A stretch of DNA of 64,000 bases, from assembly GCA_963921425.1 (NCBI GenBank), contig OY992838.1:1054001-1118000 (forward strand), given 5' to 3'. Under the pieces are notes generated by a model, which saw only the letters and a program-made list of their open reading frames with translations, searched no databases and had not been told where the DNA came from. Shown here in pieces: positions 21,341 to 34,665 of the stretch. Numbering within the stretch: the first letter of the stretch is position 1; each line of letters opens with the position of its first letter. Origin of the DNA: Dryas octopetala. Its lineage: Eukaryota; Streptophyta; Magnoliopsida; Rosales; Rosaceae. The translations under genes were made by a program, and so were the position numbers.

Positions 21341-22478
21341 TCAAAAAGGTCTTGACCTCTTGGAGCCAATAGATGGAGGACTGATCTGAGGAACTGTGAA
21401 GCAATCATCCATCATCCACATTGATCTGTTGTTGGCTGCTTTCATGTTTGCAGCTGCAGCAGCCTCCTTTGTCTCTTTGAACCCAATGAAGTCACCACCC
21501 ATCTGTGACTGTGACTGGTGCAGAGGAGCTGGTGCTTGAGGGACCCAAATCCCCATATTCTCTGAAGAGAAAGAGCTCAGGTTGCTTTCTAGATCAGCAT
21601 CCAAAAACGGCAATACCCCATTATCAGCCTGCCATATTCAATCAAAAGAATGCAAGTTTCAGATCCATGTTGTCAATTAATCAATAATATATTGACTAGA
21701 ATAACAGAACCCAGATTTGTTGATTTCAATAAAACTTAAAACCAATAGAGGTATAAGGTGATCAATTACTGCAAACCTTAGTGAAACCAAATGGAACAGA
21801 AGAGAAATCAAGAAAGTCTTCGACGTGCCAACCCGGAAGCGTCTCTATCAAGTACTCTGATATGCTACTCGTCTCATTTGTTATCGAAATCCCACCAGAT
21901 TTGCTGTTATTGCCAATTGAAGAAGGTGGGTTTGAAACCGCAGGGGAGACAGTAGCTGAAACAGAGTTGTTGATTAAAGGCTGAGGCTTGGGATCAGAAG
22001 CGCGTGTTAGAGTGACTGGGGATGAAGATGTGTAAACTGCAGAGGAAGCAGAGAGCTTAACCCCTGTAAACAGGAATCGATTGTGCTTCAGGGTGTGCTC
22101 GTTGGCGGTGTGAATCGAAAGGTCACACTCTCTGCATAGAATCGCTCTGTCCTGCTGACAAAACAAGAAAGCTCTTCTCTCCTACGAAGAATAAGAAGAA
22201 ACCCAGATCAGACAATCAAAGACAAACCAACCCATCAAAGATTAAGCAGTGGAATCACAAATCAAGAAGGGGTTTGTGGGTTATATATGTACCTGACAGA
22301 TATCGCAGAGAGGGAATTGTTTGGAGGAGGGGTGGATAAGAGAGAAGCGTTGGTGTTTGGAGGCGAGCTTATTGGCGTGGTGGACTCGGTGGTCACAGGT
22401 GTCGCAGAGAGCTGCCTCGTCGGCGGTGCAGAACACCGATGCATCGTCCTTGTTACATACATCACACTGGATCTTCAT
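21341..22478 (-). CDS. BBX20: Double B-box zinc-finger transcription factor (BBX20/21 group)
   Basis: Three exons (22293-22478, 21777-22181, 21341-21628) encode 292 residues. Two tandem B-boxes occupy about 1-47 (MKIQCDVCNKDDASVFCTAD start; zinc ligands C5, C8, C17, then CDTCDH...H) and 57-100 (LCDICQ, FLFCQQDRAILCRECD, H..ANEHTLKHNRFL). There is no CCT domain, as in Arabidopsis group IV. Conserved distal motifs include GVKLSASSAVY, ISEYLIETLPGWHVEDFLD (the usual group motif) and a C-terminal FTVPQISPP. BBX20/21 proteins promote photomorphogenesis, working with HY5 and under COP1 control, and crosstalk with brassinosteroid signalling. The Met at 22478 is chosen because it begins the B-box as in family members; an in-frame upstream codon at 22532 only adds residues lacking similarity. 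Proximity to VHA-a and RD19 genes suggests orthology to At4g39070 (BBX20), while the C-terminus is more like BBX21; the choice is tentative. Confidence 0.88.
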
Positions 22479-25076
22479 CTGCTGCTTTAACTTCAATTTG
22501 GTCTTGATTCTGATACAATCAATATATGACAAGGAGATAGAGGGAGGGAGATGGGGGCTGGACTACTGTGCAGTTGGGTTGAAGCTTTTAGTTTTAGAGA
22601 CAAGGGAGAAAATAAGGGTAATAAAGAGAATAAATAAAGGAGAGTAAAGTCTGTAAAGAGTAGTGAAGAGCAATAAAATATTGGCAATGAAATCTGGGAA
22701 AAATCTGGGGAACCTTTGTGATGAGAACAATATTTTTAGGTGGTTAATTTCTTAAATTGTTACTCGATCAGTGAATATTCAGCAAATTACAGTTACCAAA
22801 TTTAACTATATATATCTGGGTTGTCAGGTGGAGCACGGGCAGCTTTGTTTTTCATTTGGGCAATTGGGCATGCAATTTTCTGTCGGTTTAATAAATAAAA
22901 AAATGGTTGATTGTGGCATTGTGTGTTGATGTGTTCCCACTTCCCACTTCCAAGTAAAGTAAATCACTTTGGATTATTCCTCTTAAACCCATAATCTGGG
23001 ACCACTCTTGACCCAAACCCATGGCCCCATGCATGCTGGGTTTTGTTTTGTTTGTTTTAAATTGCATGTTGCCAACTGACCTGATGAAATCTAGAACTTG
23101 TTTATCGGAACAAGGCAGCCCTCGAACCTGGAACTTGCTAACGTTGCTAGCACTAGCGGGTTACCACCTTCCCCACTAATCCACACACTAAAGTAAACTT
23201 GGAAATTCATAGAAATGTGAATACTGAATTAAACAGCTAATTAACAACGCAAATTAAGACCATCATATCCTAGCTAGCTATTTAGTATTAATTTCGTCTT
23301 AATTATTCTCTTGTGCATATGTGCGTTTTTGGTTATTCAAAAGGGAAAGGAATAAATTAAGGATATATCATACTCATAACTGATTTCGAAAGTGATCCAA
23401 TTGCGCTTTTCTTTGAGTTGGCATTGGCATGAAATATATATATATATATATATTTAACTTCAGAACAAGATATGGGTAAATAAAATACAGTATGCTACAC
23501 TTACCATATTTTTATACCACAATTTCATACTATCTTACATGACATTCATATATTGGACACTAAAAATTAAAAAAAAAAAAAGGAAATACCCTTCTAGTAA
23601 AGTAATAACATGAGATACAAATGTGGGAGAAAAAATGTGGGACAACTAGTATTATTGAATAAAATAGCTAGCTACCTAACTGTTTCAGAAACTGAAATCA
23701 CAGAAATATTAACTAGACTTCATGTAACCAATAATATATGGAAACTAAGCTACACTCAATTATGTATGGACAGTAGCTTAATCCGGCGTAGCTTTTTACG
23801 AAATGATGATTATTTTGTCTATGATATGTCTAGTTCTGGTAAAGTGGTAATTAATGTATAATTTATATAGAAGTGAGTACAATATCATATGTGTTGACAT
23901 GTTGAGGAGCAATGAGATCTAAAATACTCTTATTCTCTCCGCAATTAAGGGTCATGGGACCTCTCACCTCAATTGCGATTGGGGGCCGGATTCATTTATG
24001 GGTGGCTTAAAGTGTGCATTTATGAATTCAAGCAAACAGCACTTGTTTAATTATGGCAGGATAAAAGAGCCTAGAGTCTCGGCTGTCTCGAGGGTTGGGT
24101 TGCAAATAAGGGTACGTGTAATAATATTGCTTAATAATGGAGATCAGATGTGTTAAGTTGTTAACTAAGACCTCCTAGTGAAAAAGATTTGTGTTTGATC
24201 AGCGTCATATTGTGTGCTATATTGTAGAGTAATGCTATTCATATTTTCAGTTTATAATTATTCACTTTTTTATGTATAATTTAAAGTATAAAATGACAAA
24301 TTAATTAAGAATATGAATATCAACTGTCTAATTCTAGAATGAAAACATTTGATCTATCTATAGCTAAATTCTATACAATATATTTCTAGGAATAGCAGTA
24401 TGGGCAGATGCCCGATAACCCTACTATACCCTCGATCGTTATTGGTGGGAAGAAAGAATTGGGAGCACGTATATACAATTGCATTGGGTCATGGAATTAT
24501 GACAAATCAGGATATATGGGCAAAAGAGGACCATAAGCCATTAGATTTAGGGGTAACCAAAATATCTTAATTATATAATATACATATAATGCAGCTTGTT
24601 GCCAGCTTGGTCCGACCCTAAATTAATTAGTAGTAATATATCAAAATTCTTTTGGCATTATTTATAGATTTTTCTGCTAGCTTGTTAAAGTTTTGACAAG
24701 ATGCTATTTATATACGGATAGAATCTTGACCATACGTGTGAGTAAGAGGGTCACAGTCACCCAGCATTCAGTTGGGGACAACAAGAACGATATGCTTGCA
24801 GCTTGTTTTACATTTTGCTGGAATTTGAAGCTTTTGTGCTTTATTCATTCAAATGATATATTATTCTTGGAGTATTATATATTACTTTGCCTAAAAATAT
24901 CTCCAGGATCACTACTAGCTCAATGATGAGGAAAAAAAAAAAAAATCATTTGCTATATATATGATATATATCACAAATTGATTATGGCCAGCAGACAAAG
25001 TTTCGGGATTTGAGGTTCTATATATAGGGCCGCTAGCTAAACCAATTAATCTATTGGAGTGTAAATTGCATTTCAT
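22479..25076. other. BBX upstream region and intergenic DNA
   Basis: About 200 bp of pyrimidine/purine-rich leader for the BBX gene, then AT-rich spacer. A MITE-like copy sits at 23491-23653. A minus-strand tRNA-like box near 23113-23180 may be a decayed SINE. The open frames at 23610 and 24693 show no similarity I recognise. Confidence 0.5.
23491..23653 (+). mobile_element. MITE-like copy, related to 34486-34665
   Basis: Begins tgctacacttaccatatttt and shares with the copy at 34486 the order accatatttttatacca, caatttcata, acattcata, ttggacactaaaaa and agtaataaca. The right end is more decayed, still with aaaaatgtgg before the end. Non-coding. Confidence 0.6.
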
Positions 25077-25085
25077 TTTAATTTA

Positions 25086-26707
25086 GGGAAAAATTTTCAA
25101 ACAGGACACGTACTTTGGGGTCAATCTTAGTTTAGGACACCAGTTTGGGTTTGTGCTAGTTTAGGACACATATTTAGGATTTGTATTAATGTGGGACAAT
25201 CCGTCACCTCTGTCAAAAATTCCGTTAAAAATAGACATGTGTCATGCACATGACCTATTTTCAAGGGACAAAATGGACAATTCACCATAATATATTAAAA
25301 TAATTAAAAATAAAACTAAAACAAAAAAGAAAGAAGAACAAGATGGCAGCGCACCCCTTCTCCACCCAGCCCCAACTCACCTCCGGTGGCCATACTTGCC
25401 GGCAGTGACCCCACCATCCCCCCTCTCTATCTCACTCTCTCTCTCCCTCCATTTCTCTATTCCTCTCTTTGTCTCTTTTTCTCTGCAGATCGCACCCTCC
25501 TTTTTCTCTCTCTATTTCTCTGCACATCGCCCCAACCACCTCTAGCGGTGGCCTTACCCACCGGCGACGACCCACCCTCCCCCCTCTCTCTCTTTCTCTC
25601 TTCATCTCCGCACCTCTCTTCATTATGTTCTTCTCAAACCTCTCCACCTTCCTATCAGCCAAACGCCTCGATGTTGTCTGCAAAAACCCAATACACATAT
25701 ACAAGAAATTTATTCTCTTCTTTTGCCAAATTGAAATTGCTCATCTAGTCAGGCAAAAAAAAGAACAAAAAAAAAGCGAAGTGCTTTAATTATTTTCGAG
25801 ATGAAACTTGCACTCAGATCCACACTTAACCAAACAAAGGTTACAAAACCCAATACATCAATAAGAATCCAAAAAAAAAATCAGTAAGATCTCAATATAA
25901 ACCCAGATGAGAAGAGGAGAGATTCAATCATTCAAAGATAACCCAAAACCAAATCTTTTCACAAAAATAGCCTACCATAATAGTCAACATAAAACCCCAA
26001 ACTATGAAAAACCAAAGACTTCATAAGCCCAAAAAGACAACCAAAAAAAAATGTGGTCGGCGAGGTGGTCGGCGTCAGGTGGCTGGGCCATGTGCGCTTG
26101 CAGGGGGCGCGAAGGAGAGAGAGAACAGAGGAGAGAGAGAGCGGCGGGCTGGCAAAGGGGACTGGTCTGGGGGGGTTGGCGCCGACGAGAACAGCTCGCC
26201 GATGATCTTGGGTTGTCGGGGAAAGTGGCCGGAGGGGCTGGACTTGGGTGGAGCTGGGTGTGTGCAGGGAGTGCTGCCCGAGAGAGAGAGAGAGAGAGAG
26301 AAGAGAGGGTGGGTCGTCGCCGGCAGTAAAGCCACCGCCGGAGGTGGTTGGGGCTGAGTGAAAACGGGGGGGGGGGGGGGTGAGATCTGCATCTCCCTCT
26401 TCAATCCTTTTTTTTTTGTCTGTGTTTTTTGTGTTTATAGTTTTAAACTTTTTTAATATATTTTTAGTTTTAATCTTGTTTATTTTTAATTATTTTAATA
26501 TATTATGGTGAATTGTCCATTTTGTCCCTTGAAAATAGGTCATGTGCATGGCACATGTCTATTTTTAACGGAATTCTTGACGGAAGTGACGGATTGTCCC
26601 ACATTAATACAAATCCTAAATATGTGTCCTAAACTAGCACAAACCCAAACTGGTGTCCTAAACTAAGATTGACCCCAAACTAGGTGTCCTGTTTGAAAAT
26701 TTTTCCC
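25086..26707. mobile_element. Mutator-like element with long inverted arms and GC-rich interior
   Basis: Terminal inverted repeats start GGGAAAAATTTTCAAACAGG and run for about 250 bp with few mismatches (25086-25335 against 26455-26707). A perfect 9-bp duplication, tttaattta, lies at 25077-25085 and 26708-26716. Inside the AT-rich arms, GC-rich sequence containing cctccggtggc and ccggcagtgacc is also arranged as an inverted pair (about 25375-25500 and 26270-26360), with a repeated version near 25530-25580. The centre (25640-26040) is unpaired. No transposase; frames seen inside are products of low-complexity CT/GA DNA. Confidence 0.85.
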
Positions 26708-26716
26708 TTTAATTTA

Positions 26717-28139
26717 TTATCTGTATATGGTTTCCTCTCTTGTGTGACTTGCAATATATAAAGTCACTTTGAACGAAGTGGGCTTGGTGTGTATTCGCTT
26801 ACAGCTTAATAGTGTGTTCATGAATAATAGGCCCATGCATCATCGATCTGTGGTTCAAATAACTAATTGAAGATAATATAATTAAGAATCCTTGGGACTT
26901 TGGGAGAGAGGAATTAATTCATATATGCTGGTTGATCTTTACTGGAAAAAAATGTTATGGTCAACATTAAAATGATTACTTTAAAGCATTACATGCATAT
27001 GTAGTTATATATATATATATATATACTTATATCTAGACCCCAAAAAAAAGTTATATATACTTATATCTTATATTATATGAATGTGTTTTTATTTTTTATC
27101 ACGTATATTATATGATGTGAGGGATGTAAAGAAATTAATATCACTTAACAAAAGACAAATAAAACATTTCTGATAAAAATTAATTAATTAATTTTGAGAG
27201 GGCATAGGATTATAGGAAGGTGTTGCCGGTACGTATAATGCATGCTACAGTTAAGATATTATGGACGAAAAGCTGTGTTAATATTTGATTCGAATACCTT
27301 TCATTTGGACGGGAATTAATGTGGAAAGTGCTGATCGAGCTTGAATTAATTAATTAATATATGAAACAACAAGGTAGCTAGCTAGGCATATTGTCATAAG
27401 CTGTACAGATACGGTGCTAGCTGTGAGGATATATATTCTTCTTACAATTATATTAGACATGTTCAATTTGTAAAGTGATCGTGATCATATGTCTATAAAG
27501 GCCATGATCGATCTTCTTCTTTTTCTTACATTACATTGATGATAGCTCACAAAAATAAAAATCAAAAAAGAAAGAAAGAAAGAAAATTGATATTGCATGC
27601 ATATAAACTAATATTATTGGATCAGGAAGGATCGTACTGATAATATATAGGAGCAAGCTGTGAGCATGCATGCATGGATCAGGGCATGGGCGTGGGAGTG
27701 GGAGAGGGAGATAGATGATTGAGAACTAGGATGGGCTGAGTGAGACATAGGATTATATGAATATTGGATCGATATATATATATATATAGCTGCATTCAGA
27801 CAATATATGATCAAGGTATAAGTATATAGCTGGTTCTCTCCGTCTCTCTTTGTCTCTACGTACCCCTCCCAAGGGTCATAGGGTCAAGAGCCAAGCCTCT
27901 TTGCCTCTCCCATATCCCAAGAGCTGCTTGGTTACACGTACATATAATTTGTTCAAACTCATGTACGTGTATGAATATTCAGCAGCTAATTATACTATGT
28001 TTAATTAAGTTGTTTTTCCATGTCCCCAATTAAGACCCAAGCAATAAATATAAATATATATATTGGTGGTGTATGCTATCATATTTGAGCATTATTAATC
28101 CTATCATCATCAATATCGCAGAATATTATATGTTCACAA
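26717..28139. other. Intergenic region, no gene seen
   Basis: Very AT-rich with several (TA)n and (taat)n runs (27008-27025, 27771-27788). No coding feature. Confidence 0.5.
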
Positions 28140-28580
28140 ACAGAGAAAAACTGGCTTAGAGATCGAAACCAGATCATATAGACAAAGTGTGCATGCACTA
28201 AAAATGAACACCTTTTGATCGAAATCTGAATCCATTACCATTCATGGCACTTGTGCAGTTGTGGTATATATAATTCCCCATTTGGTAGTGCTCCATCTTA
28301 AATATGTTTAAGCTTGTTTAATTTGGGATAATCTTCAATATATCTTGATGAATGATGGTGCAATCAGGACACTGCCTCACACGATCATCATCGTGTTTAA
28401 TCGATTAATTCGTCTCAATTCTCATTTCTCAAGTATGTATACAGTATATATATGAATGCCGGCATTCCCCAAATTAATTATCTGGCAAATTGATCATCGT
28501 ACAATTTATGGAACATCATTTGGTTAAGTTTGAGGAAATACCATATTATCATTCATCCAACCCTCACTGTTGATCCTAAT
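28140..28580 (-). pseudogene. Decayed copy of the last exon region of the FHA gene
   Basis: Short blocks match 29283-29570 in the same order: acagagaaaaactggctta, ccattcatggcactt, a stretch equivalent to gatgctgtcc...cttcacac, ggcattcccc, and gtttgaggaaat...accattcatcc-like sequence. The parent piece covers the last coding exon (29363-29497), its acceptor and adjacent DNA. Spacing has drifted by insertions and no frame is preserved. It looks like an old tandem duplication of the 3' end of the FHA gene. Confidence 0.55.
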
Positions 28581-29362
28581 TCCTAAGCAATAAAAATTCC
28601 CAATAATTTGTTTCTCTTTTTGTTTTTTGATTAGTAATAAATTAGTAGAATCCTTTAAGCACAATGGTTCAATGAACCATTGCCACGTATATAATTGCTG
28701 AAGAGAGGGTAATATTGGCAAGATAGCAATTGTTTCAATTTCATATACATTCGTATAGATTTTTACTTCAGTGCACCGTAGCAAATTCCCTCTAGCACAA
28801 GCAAACTGGTTTGATTTTGATCAACTGAGTTCGAATCCCAGCAGCTAAATAAAGTTTTTCTCTCACCCATATTTTATTTTGGACCAGATAATGCATGTAA
28901 AAGAAAGTTTAGATAATACATTCCATCAATTTTACATCTTTGTTAAAATCCACATTTTGGTGGACTCTGAAGCTCCTTTGCTTGCATCTGAATTATAAAA
29001 TTTGGTCGTATCTAATTTTTTTATTTTTTTATTTTGTGATGAAGTTATTTTTATTATTATTTTTTCATATGATCCTCAATACCGACAGAGTCGCAATGGA
29101 GCACCCTTTTGCTATAGAGTAATTAAGATTTCCGGTGCAACAATTCTTTCCTATTATTTCAGGTATTGCAATTCACATTCAAGAGAATGGCCGATCATGT
29201 AAATTTTTTTTTTTCTTTGAAAAAAATGAGAAGGTAAATGCCTTCTTAGAACACAGTCCACCTCCAACAGTAGTCAAATACAACAGAGAAAAAGTGGCTT
29301 AACTAGAGAACCAGAAGGTGCAGAAAAAAATTAGCACATTCTGAGCGCATTACCACCTCCAT

Positions 29363-32300
29363 TCATGGCACTTCCGTTATCATACACAGTTGGTGCTCTT
29401 GTGTCAACTCTTGTTTTGGGCTAACCATGGTGATGCTGTCCAGATATTGCTTCACACAAGTTTGGTTTGTCTCAAATATGAATGGCATTCCCCTTATCTG
29501 CAAATGAACCATTTGTAGAAAATCATCTGTTAACTTTGAGGAAATTAAATACCATTCATCCAAGCGGTACTGCCGATACCTATATACATTTGAACTTAAC
29601 TACATCCAAGACCAAACACACATATATTGCATATAATGATATAAAACAGCCAAGAAATCTGCAATAAAGCTAGGGAGACCTATGAATCATTTTTAGTAAA
29701 AGGAACTGTAGGAAAATACCTCAATCAAGCAACTGGAACTAAGGCTTACACTCTGTCCAGCGGATACTTCCTTGCTATTTACTGAGATTGAACACTTCCC
29801 AAGATTTTTCAGATAGAAAGATCCACCTTTGTCCATATTTACCATTGCCTAACAAATGCAGAAAGAACGAATGCCCTTTTTCAGGTTAGCAAGAAGATGT
29901 AAACAGCATAATCTGAAGACACCTAAGTTCAGTTCAGCATATGGTCTTTCATTACTGTTGAGATTTAATGGGCTAATATTATATATATATAATCATACAT
30001 CTGTACTTCCAAACTTTTTTTAAGGAAAAGGGTAGGTAATTGTATGACTGATATGAATAATATGTTCAGGTGGTCAATGGTAATTTACCTGTCGCCGAGA
30101 GATTTTATTACCACGCCCTTCTCTTCCCAAGTCAATGTCAACACTAACATCTTCTGTTGCTCTACCCAGTAAAACCTGCAAAGATAGATAATTATATTCA
30201 CAGCTTCAACCCATATCTAACTTGGACTAATTGGCACCTTTTTCATTAGCTTCCTCTGGTCTATAACTCCATTGAAAAAGATAAGTTCAAAACCCTTATG
30301 CTTTAATAAGGGTTGAGCAAGCTTTGAAATTTAGTAAAACAATCAAAATCTACTACTCTTCTTCCTTTCTTTTTCTTTTCAAAAAAAGAAAAAAAAGAAA
30401 TTCCTGCTCCATAATGGCAAAATTCATGGATCTCCAAATTCAGTTATGGGGTGAAAACCCACTACCAATCCCAAGATATAGAGAAAAGACAAAAGAAGGA
30501 TCCATATAGCCAACCCCAAATATGTTGGGTATGCATTTATAGAGCAATGGAAATACCTCAGGCTTCTTGATATAATGCTTAGAACGACGCCCATACAAAA
30601 TGGCAAATGCTCCATGAGCTGCAATGGCTCTTTGCAAATACGAATAGGCACCCTGCTCCAGTCTTATGATTGCCCTCTTAGTATCCTCATTCTGATATTT
30701 TGTGACTGCACATAGAGAACAACTCAAAATTACAAGGCATATGATGGAATCATTTTACATATGTTATTTGGACCAAAAATATTAGTCTCATTAAATGAAA
30801 AATAGCTTGACAGACTACTACCTTCCTCACTATAATACAAGTCCTGGTCATCTGGATCCAAATCCATATCAAGTATCTGCAGGTGGAACAGAAGTCAGGG
30901 AAACTGAAAGATAAATTAAGAAACTGATAAGCAAAACAAACATCACCTAGATGATCGGAATTTTAGGACTCACCATTGCCTCTATATCTGAATAACATGG
31001 TACATCATCATCACTCTCAAAAAGCCCCTCTTGATCTGATGTCTGTGGGTTTACTTCTGGTTCTGAGACAGCAATATGTATGGGCATCACTTCTGCATCT
31101 AATGATTGATGGTCTCTAATTGTAGCTGATGCATCAAGTTCCTGCTTAGTGCCACTAGTGCTTGTCTGAGGATAGCTTTTAAAGCTATCATAATCAAGAT
31201 CTGGGTTCTGCATATGAGACTCAGTTGAGTTATAACTGAGACCCTTTGCCAATATACTTTCTTTAATCTCTTCCTTCAGAATTCCAGGTAGAGGATTTGT
31301 GCTTTCATTGGCTGAATAAGTTTGACCCGGACCACTACTAACATGACCTGCTTTCGTAGATGCCACATCAGTGGGGTCAGTCTTAGTATTCTCATATTTA
31401 ACCCCAAAATTACCTAGTGGAGGTTTTAGACCCATTTGTGATCCTTTAATCGGAGAAGATCCATGAGATTCTCCCGGATTTTTTTGTTCTTTCTGCATAA
31501 AGCAGGGTCTTGTGTCACTATTTCCTTGATTACCTGGGAAATCCTTAACAGATGATGATATTGGCTTATTTGCTTCTTGAAAATTCCATTTACCTGTAGA
31601 GGAAGTTGATGAATGGGGCAAATGATTTGGTAGAAAAATATCATCATTGCATGGAATATCCCAGTCCTCGGTGTTTAATGTGCAACAGATAACTCCATCT
31701 CTCAATTCAGGAAATTGAGAGTTTGAAGCTGTTGAAGATGATAGTACCTGAGTCTCTGAATGGCAAGCCATATGTTCACCATTGGGGGACCCCCTATTGC
31801 CCCTATTGTCAACTATCACTCCAGGATATGTACTAGATGGATTAATGGGATACATAACTGGAGCAACAGATGTTTCTGGCTCAGTTATATTGGTCATCTG
31901 TTCTTGACTAACATCACGATTTGGTGAACTCAACAAAAGTGAGCTCAGGCCATCATAGTAAGACTTATCAATCACATCTTTTCCATCACCACTCATGAAC
32001 ATGAGTTCCTCCTCATTTGTAAAGTTTAAAAGAGTATTGGACAATTCTGCCAAATAACCTTCCGCACTAGCTGGACTCTTGAAATCACCACATGGCATAT
32101 TGACTTTCACCTCCATACCCAAGTGAGCATCATACCCTGATGTTGTTGTGTTCTTAGCATCCATATCATCAGGAAGGTCAAAAGCATCTCTGGTGCATAT
32201 ATCATTTTCTGTATGGCCAACATCAGCCGGCATAGCTGGTGCTGGATCATCTCTCCACATAGGCATCTCAGGAAGTGCAGATGAGTATTCCAAGTTGTGA

Positions 32301-33773
32301 AACGATGCACCACTGTCTGAAATAGGTGATTTAAAGACCCGATTCCCTTCAAATTTGGAGCACATATTTCCCTCACCACCATTAATTTGATCAAGTGAAT
32401 ACGGGGGTTTCATACCTAAATCATCAGCATTGAACAGGCTGCAATCTGGCAATTCGTTTAGTTGACTGAATTCCTCAACCTCACATTCATTCCCTGTGAC
32501 AGGCAGATTGTCTCCAATAATGTGAGGACTTTCATTATGTATATTATTCTGTTCCATTGGAAAATCTTCTTCAGCTGGGTTCTGGAGTCCTGTATTAAAG
32601 GTATCAGCAGTAAAAACACCACCAATGTCAGTGCCACCATCCATCAGATTTTGAGGAAAATCATGATGCATAGTATCCATATCTGACCCCTCAAATCCAA
32701 AAGGGATTGAGATGGGATCTCCAGTCATGACATTTCCAGATACAGGCTCATCTCCATTTATAGCATAGTTTCCATTACTTGGTGCTACAAGATAATTGAG
32801 CTCCATAGAGTTAAATGGCTCAGTACAGATCCTTTTACGCAGAGCATAGTAACTACTGTGAACACTTTCAGCTTTTCTCTTTCCAGCAACACCTTTGTTT
32901 TCCTTCAAATTCCCCAACCTATTAAATTTGGATGGGGGAGTTGGATTGGTACACTCAAACTCAATCATGCGAGCACAAGCATCTGCAGAAACAACTGGAT
33001 TGTATAGGAGAGAATACCACCGGTCTTGCAGTTCTCGAACAGTAAATCTTCGAGAAAATTGCACTGCACCTTTAGCAAGTGACTCCAAGGAAGCACCAGC
33101 CTGCAAACAGAATAAAAGAGTACCAAATCCAAATCAAGTTTTCCAGAATAATATACTTGGACACAAAATCTGATAACAGTTCCAAAATTTTTGAAACAAA
33201 GTGTGTATTCACGCCTCTATGGAAACTTACACCACAAATTATTTCAGGTCAAAATCAAAACTCTTAAAAATGCCAAATCCTAACTTATTACTGAAAGGGG
33301 ACAAATTCCACTCTGAGTCTCTGACCCGACACGCTTAATAGAGGCAAATAGTCGTTAATTAGACTAAGATACCCACCTACGTCAGCAGTTGAAACCAGTG
33401 GAAACAATGATTCTAGCACAGGAGAAAGTAATTTCACCTGTATTCACCTTCCGTTATCTAAAATTTGTCCAATTTCTTGATTCTATTTCTTGAATTTAGA
33501 CTTAAATACCCCCAATATACTTGTAACAGATAAACCTGAAACACCCTCTTGTTCAAACAATTCATTCATGCTTTAACACTAAAAACCCAAAATTTCAAAA
33601 CCCATAAAAACACAAAAAAATAAAAATCAAAGATTGATTATAAGCTGATAAAGGGCTTCAAACATTAAAATTCCAAGACAATGAAGAAAACATCAAAATT
33701 TCACCTCAATAGCGTTCTTGAGCAAAATATCATCTTCGGGAATCCAAGAAGAGAGTGGAGAAAGAGCTCCCAT
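29363..33773 (-). CDS. Microspherule protein 1 (MCRS1)-like protein with FHA domain
   Basis: Seven exons (33705-33773, 30974-33100, 30822-30876, 30557-30705, 30089-30175, 29720-29848, 29363-29497) encode 916 residues. The N-terminus (about 1-75: SSWIPEDDILLKNAIE, GASLESLAKGAVQFSRRFTV, ELQDRWYSLLYNP) is the MCRS N-terminal domain, a SANT/Myb-like fold. The giant second exon encodes a long, low-complexity acidic/Ser-rich middle. The C-terminal ~200 residues form an FHA domain (YLQRAIAAHGAFAILYGRRS, KPEVLLGRATEDVSVDIDLG, NKISRRQAMV, FYLKNLGKCSISVN), which binds phosphothreonine; the GR, SRRQ and N positions expected for ligand binding are present. MCRS1 relatives are subunits of NSL and INO80 chromatin complexes in animals; plants have FHA homologues (At1g60700, At1g75530 type). 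The ATG at 33773 opens the conserved N-terminus. Likely nuclear. Confidence 0.9.
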
Positions 33774-33954
33774 GGCTGCACCCCTCGGTTACTCTCTCAC
33801 TCTACCATAGAAAAAAGCACGAAGAAAGGGAATGAGGCAAGTAGGTGAAGGCCTTGGATTGTTGGAGGGGGTTATAGAGGGTTTTGTGAAACGTCGACAG
33901 CGAATTCGGTGGTCTGGGCCTCTCAGGTGGCCGGGGTTACAATGTGAGAAGTTA

Positions 33955-33971
33955 GGGCACGTGGCACGTGC
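33955..33971. promoter_or_regulatory. G-box-like ACGTG pair upstream of the FHA gene
   Basis: The sequence gcacgtggcacgtgc at about 33957-33971 contains two ACGTG cores, one a CACGTG palindrome, some 185 bp upstream of the start codon. bZIP/bHLH factors bind such sites; occupancy here is not shown. Confidence 0.45.
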
Positions 33972-34485
33972 AACTCCCTCAGCCCTTTCTCGCTTCCTCA
34001 GGTGAGTGGGTGAGTGTGTTGGAGTTTAACTGGACTTGCAGGTTGCCGTGGACTCCTGCTCCGTACTTGGGTTGACCGTTGACCCAAGAATCCCTCCAAA
34101 ATTATATATTGCTCTTTTAGCGTGAAGATTTTACAAAGTGAATCAAATTCTATGATTGAATCTTAGAAATGAAAAATGAGATTCTGTAACATGATCATCA
34201 TGGGAAAGTTCTATAGATTATGAAGTTAAGCAATTTTAGTGATTTTTCATTTTATTGATTGTTCAAATTATAATCAAATGACAGTTATTATTTATAATGA
34301 TAACATTACGTGGCATATTAACATAGATGTTATGAATTAAATTAAATTTAATATGTAAATATCAATATTAATAAATATTGTACACGTATTATAATTTGAG
34401 TTGATTAATAACACCACATTAAGAATAATTATTTTATATTACTAATCAACTTATGTTATAACATGTATATATTTATTAATACAGT

Positions 34486-34665
34486 AGTGCTACATATACC
34501 ATATTTTTATACCATAATTTCATACCACCTTATGTGGCAACTTACATGGCATTCATACATTGGATACTAAAAAATTAAAATAAAAACCCAAAAAGAAAAA
34601 GAAAAACTTTGTCCAATAAAGTAATGACACGTCATATGGTATAAAAATGTGGTAAGTATAGCATT
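34486..34665 (+). mobile_element. MITE, ~180 bp
   Basis: The ends are inverted: left agtgctacatataccatatt, right (reversed) aatgctatacttaccacatt, extending through tttttatacca. Non-coding interior. A diverged relative is at 23491-23653. I could not identify a convincing target duplication, so the superfamily is open. Confidence 0.72.

Noticed and set aside
23095-23185. Second tRNA-like stretch (ccctcgaacctgg) on the - strand
   Set aside because: No complete cloverleaf; could be a decayed SINE but the limits cannot be set.
25386-26404. Several overlapping 90-120-residue frames
   Set aside because: CT/GA-rich interior of a Mutator-like element, mirror-imaged by its inverted arms; no domain.
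28795-28870. gttcgaatcccagcag, tRNA-like box on the + strand
   Set aside because: No matching A-box arm or cloverleaf; too weak for a feature.
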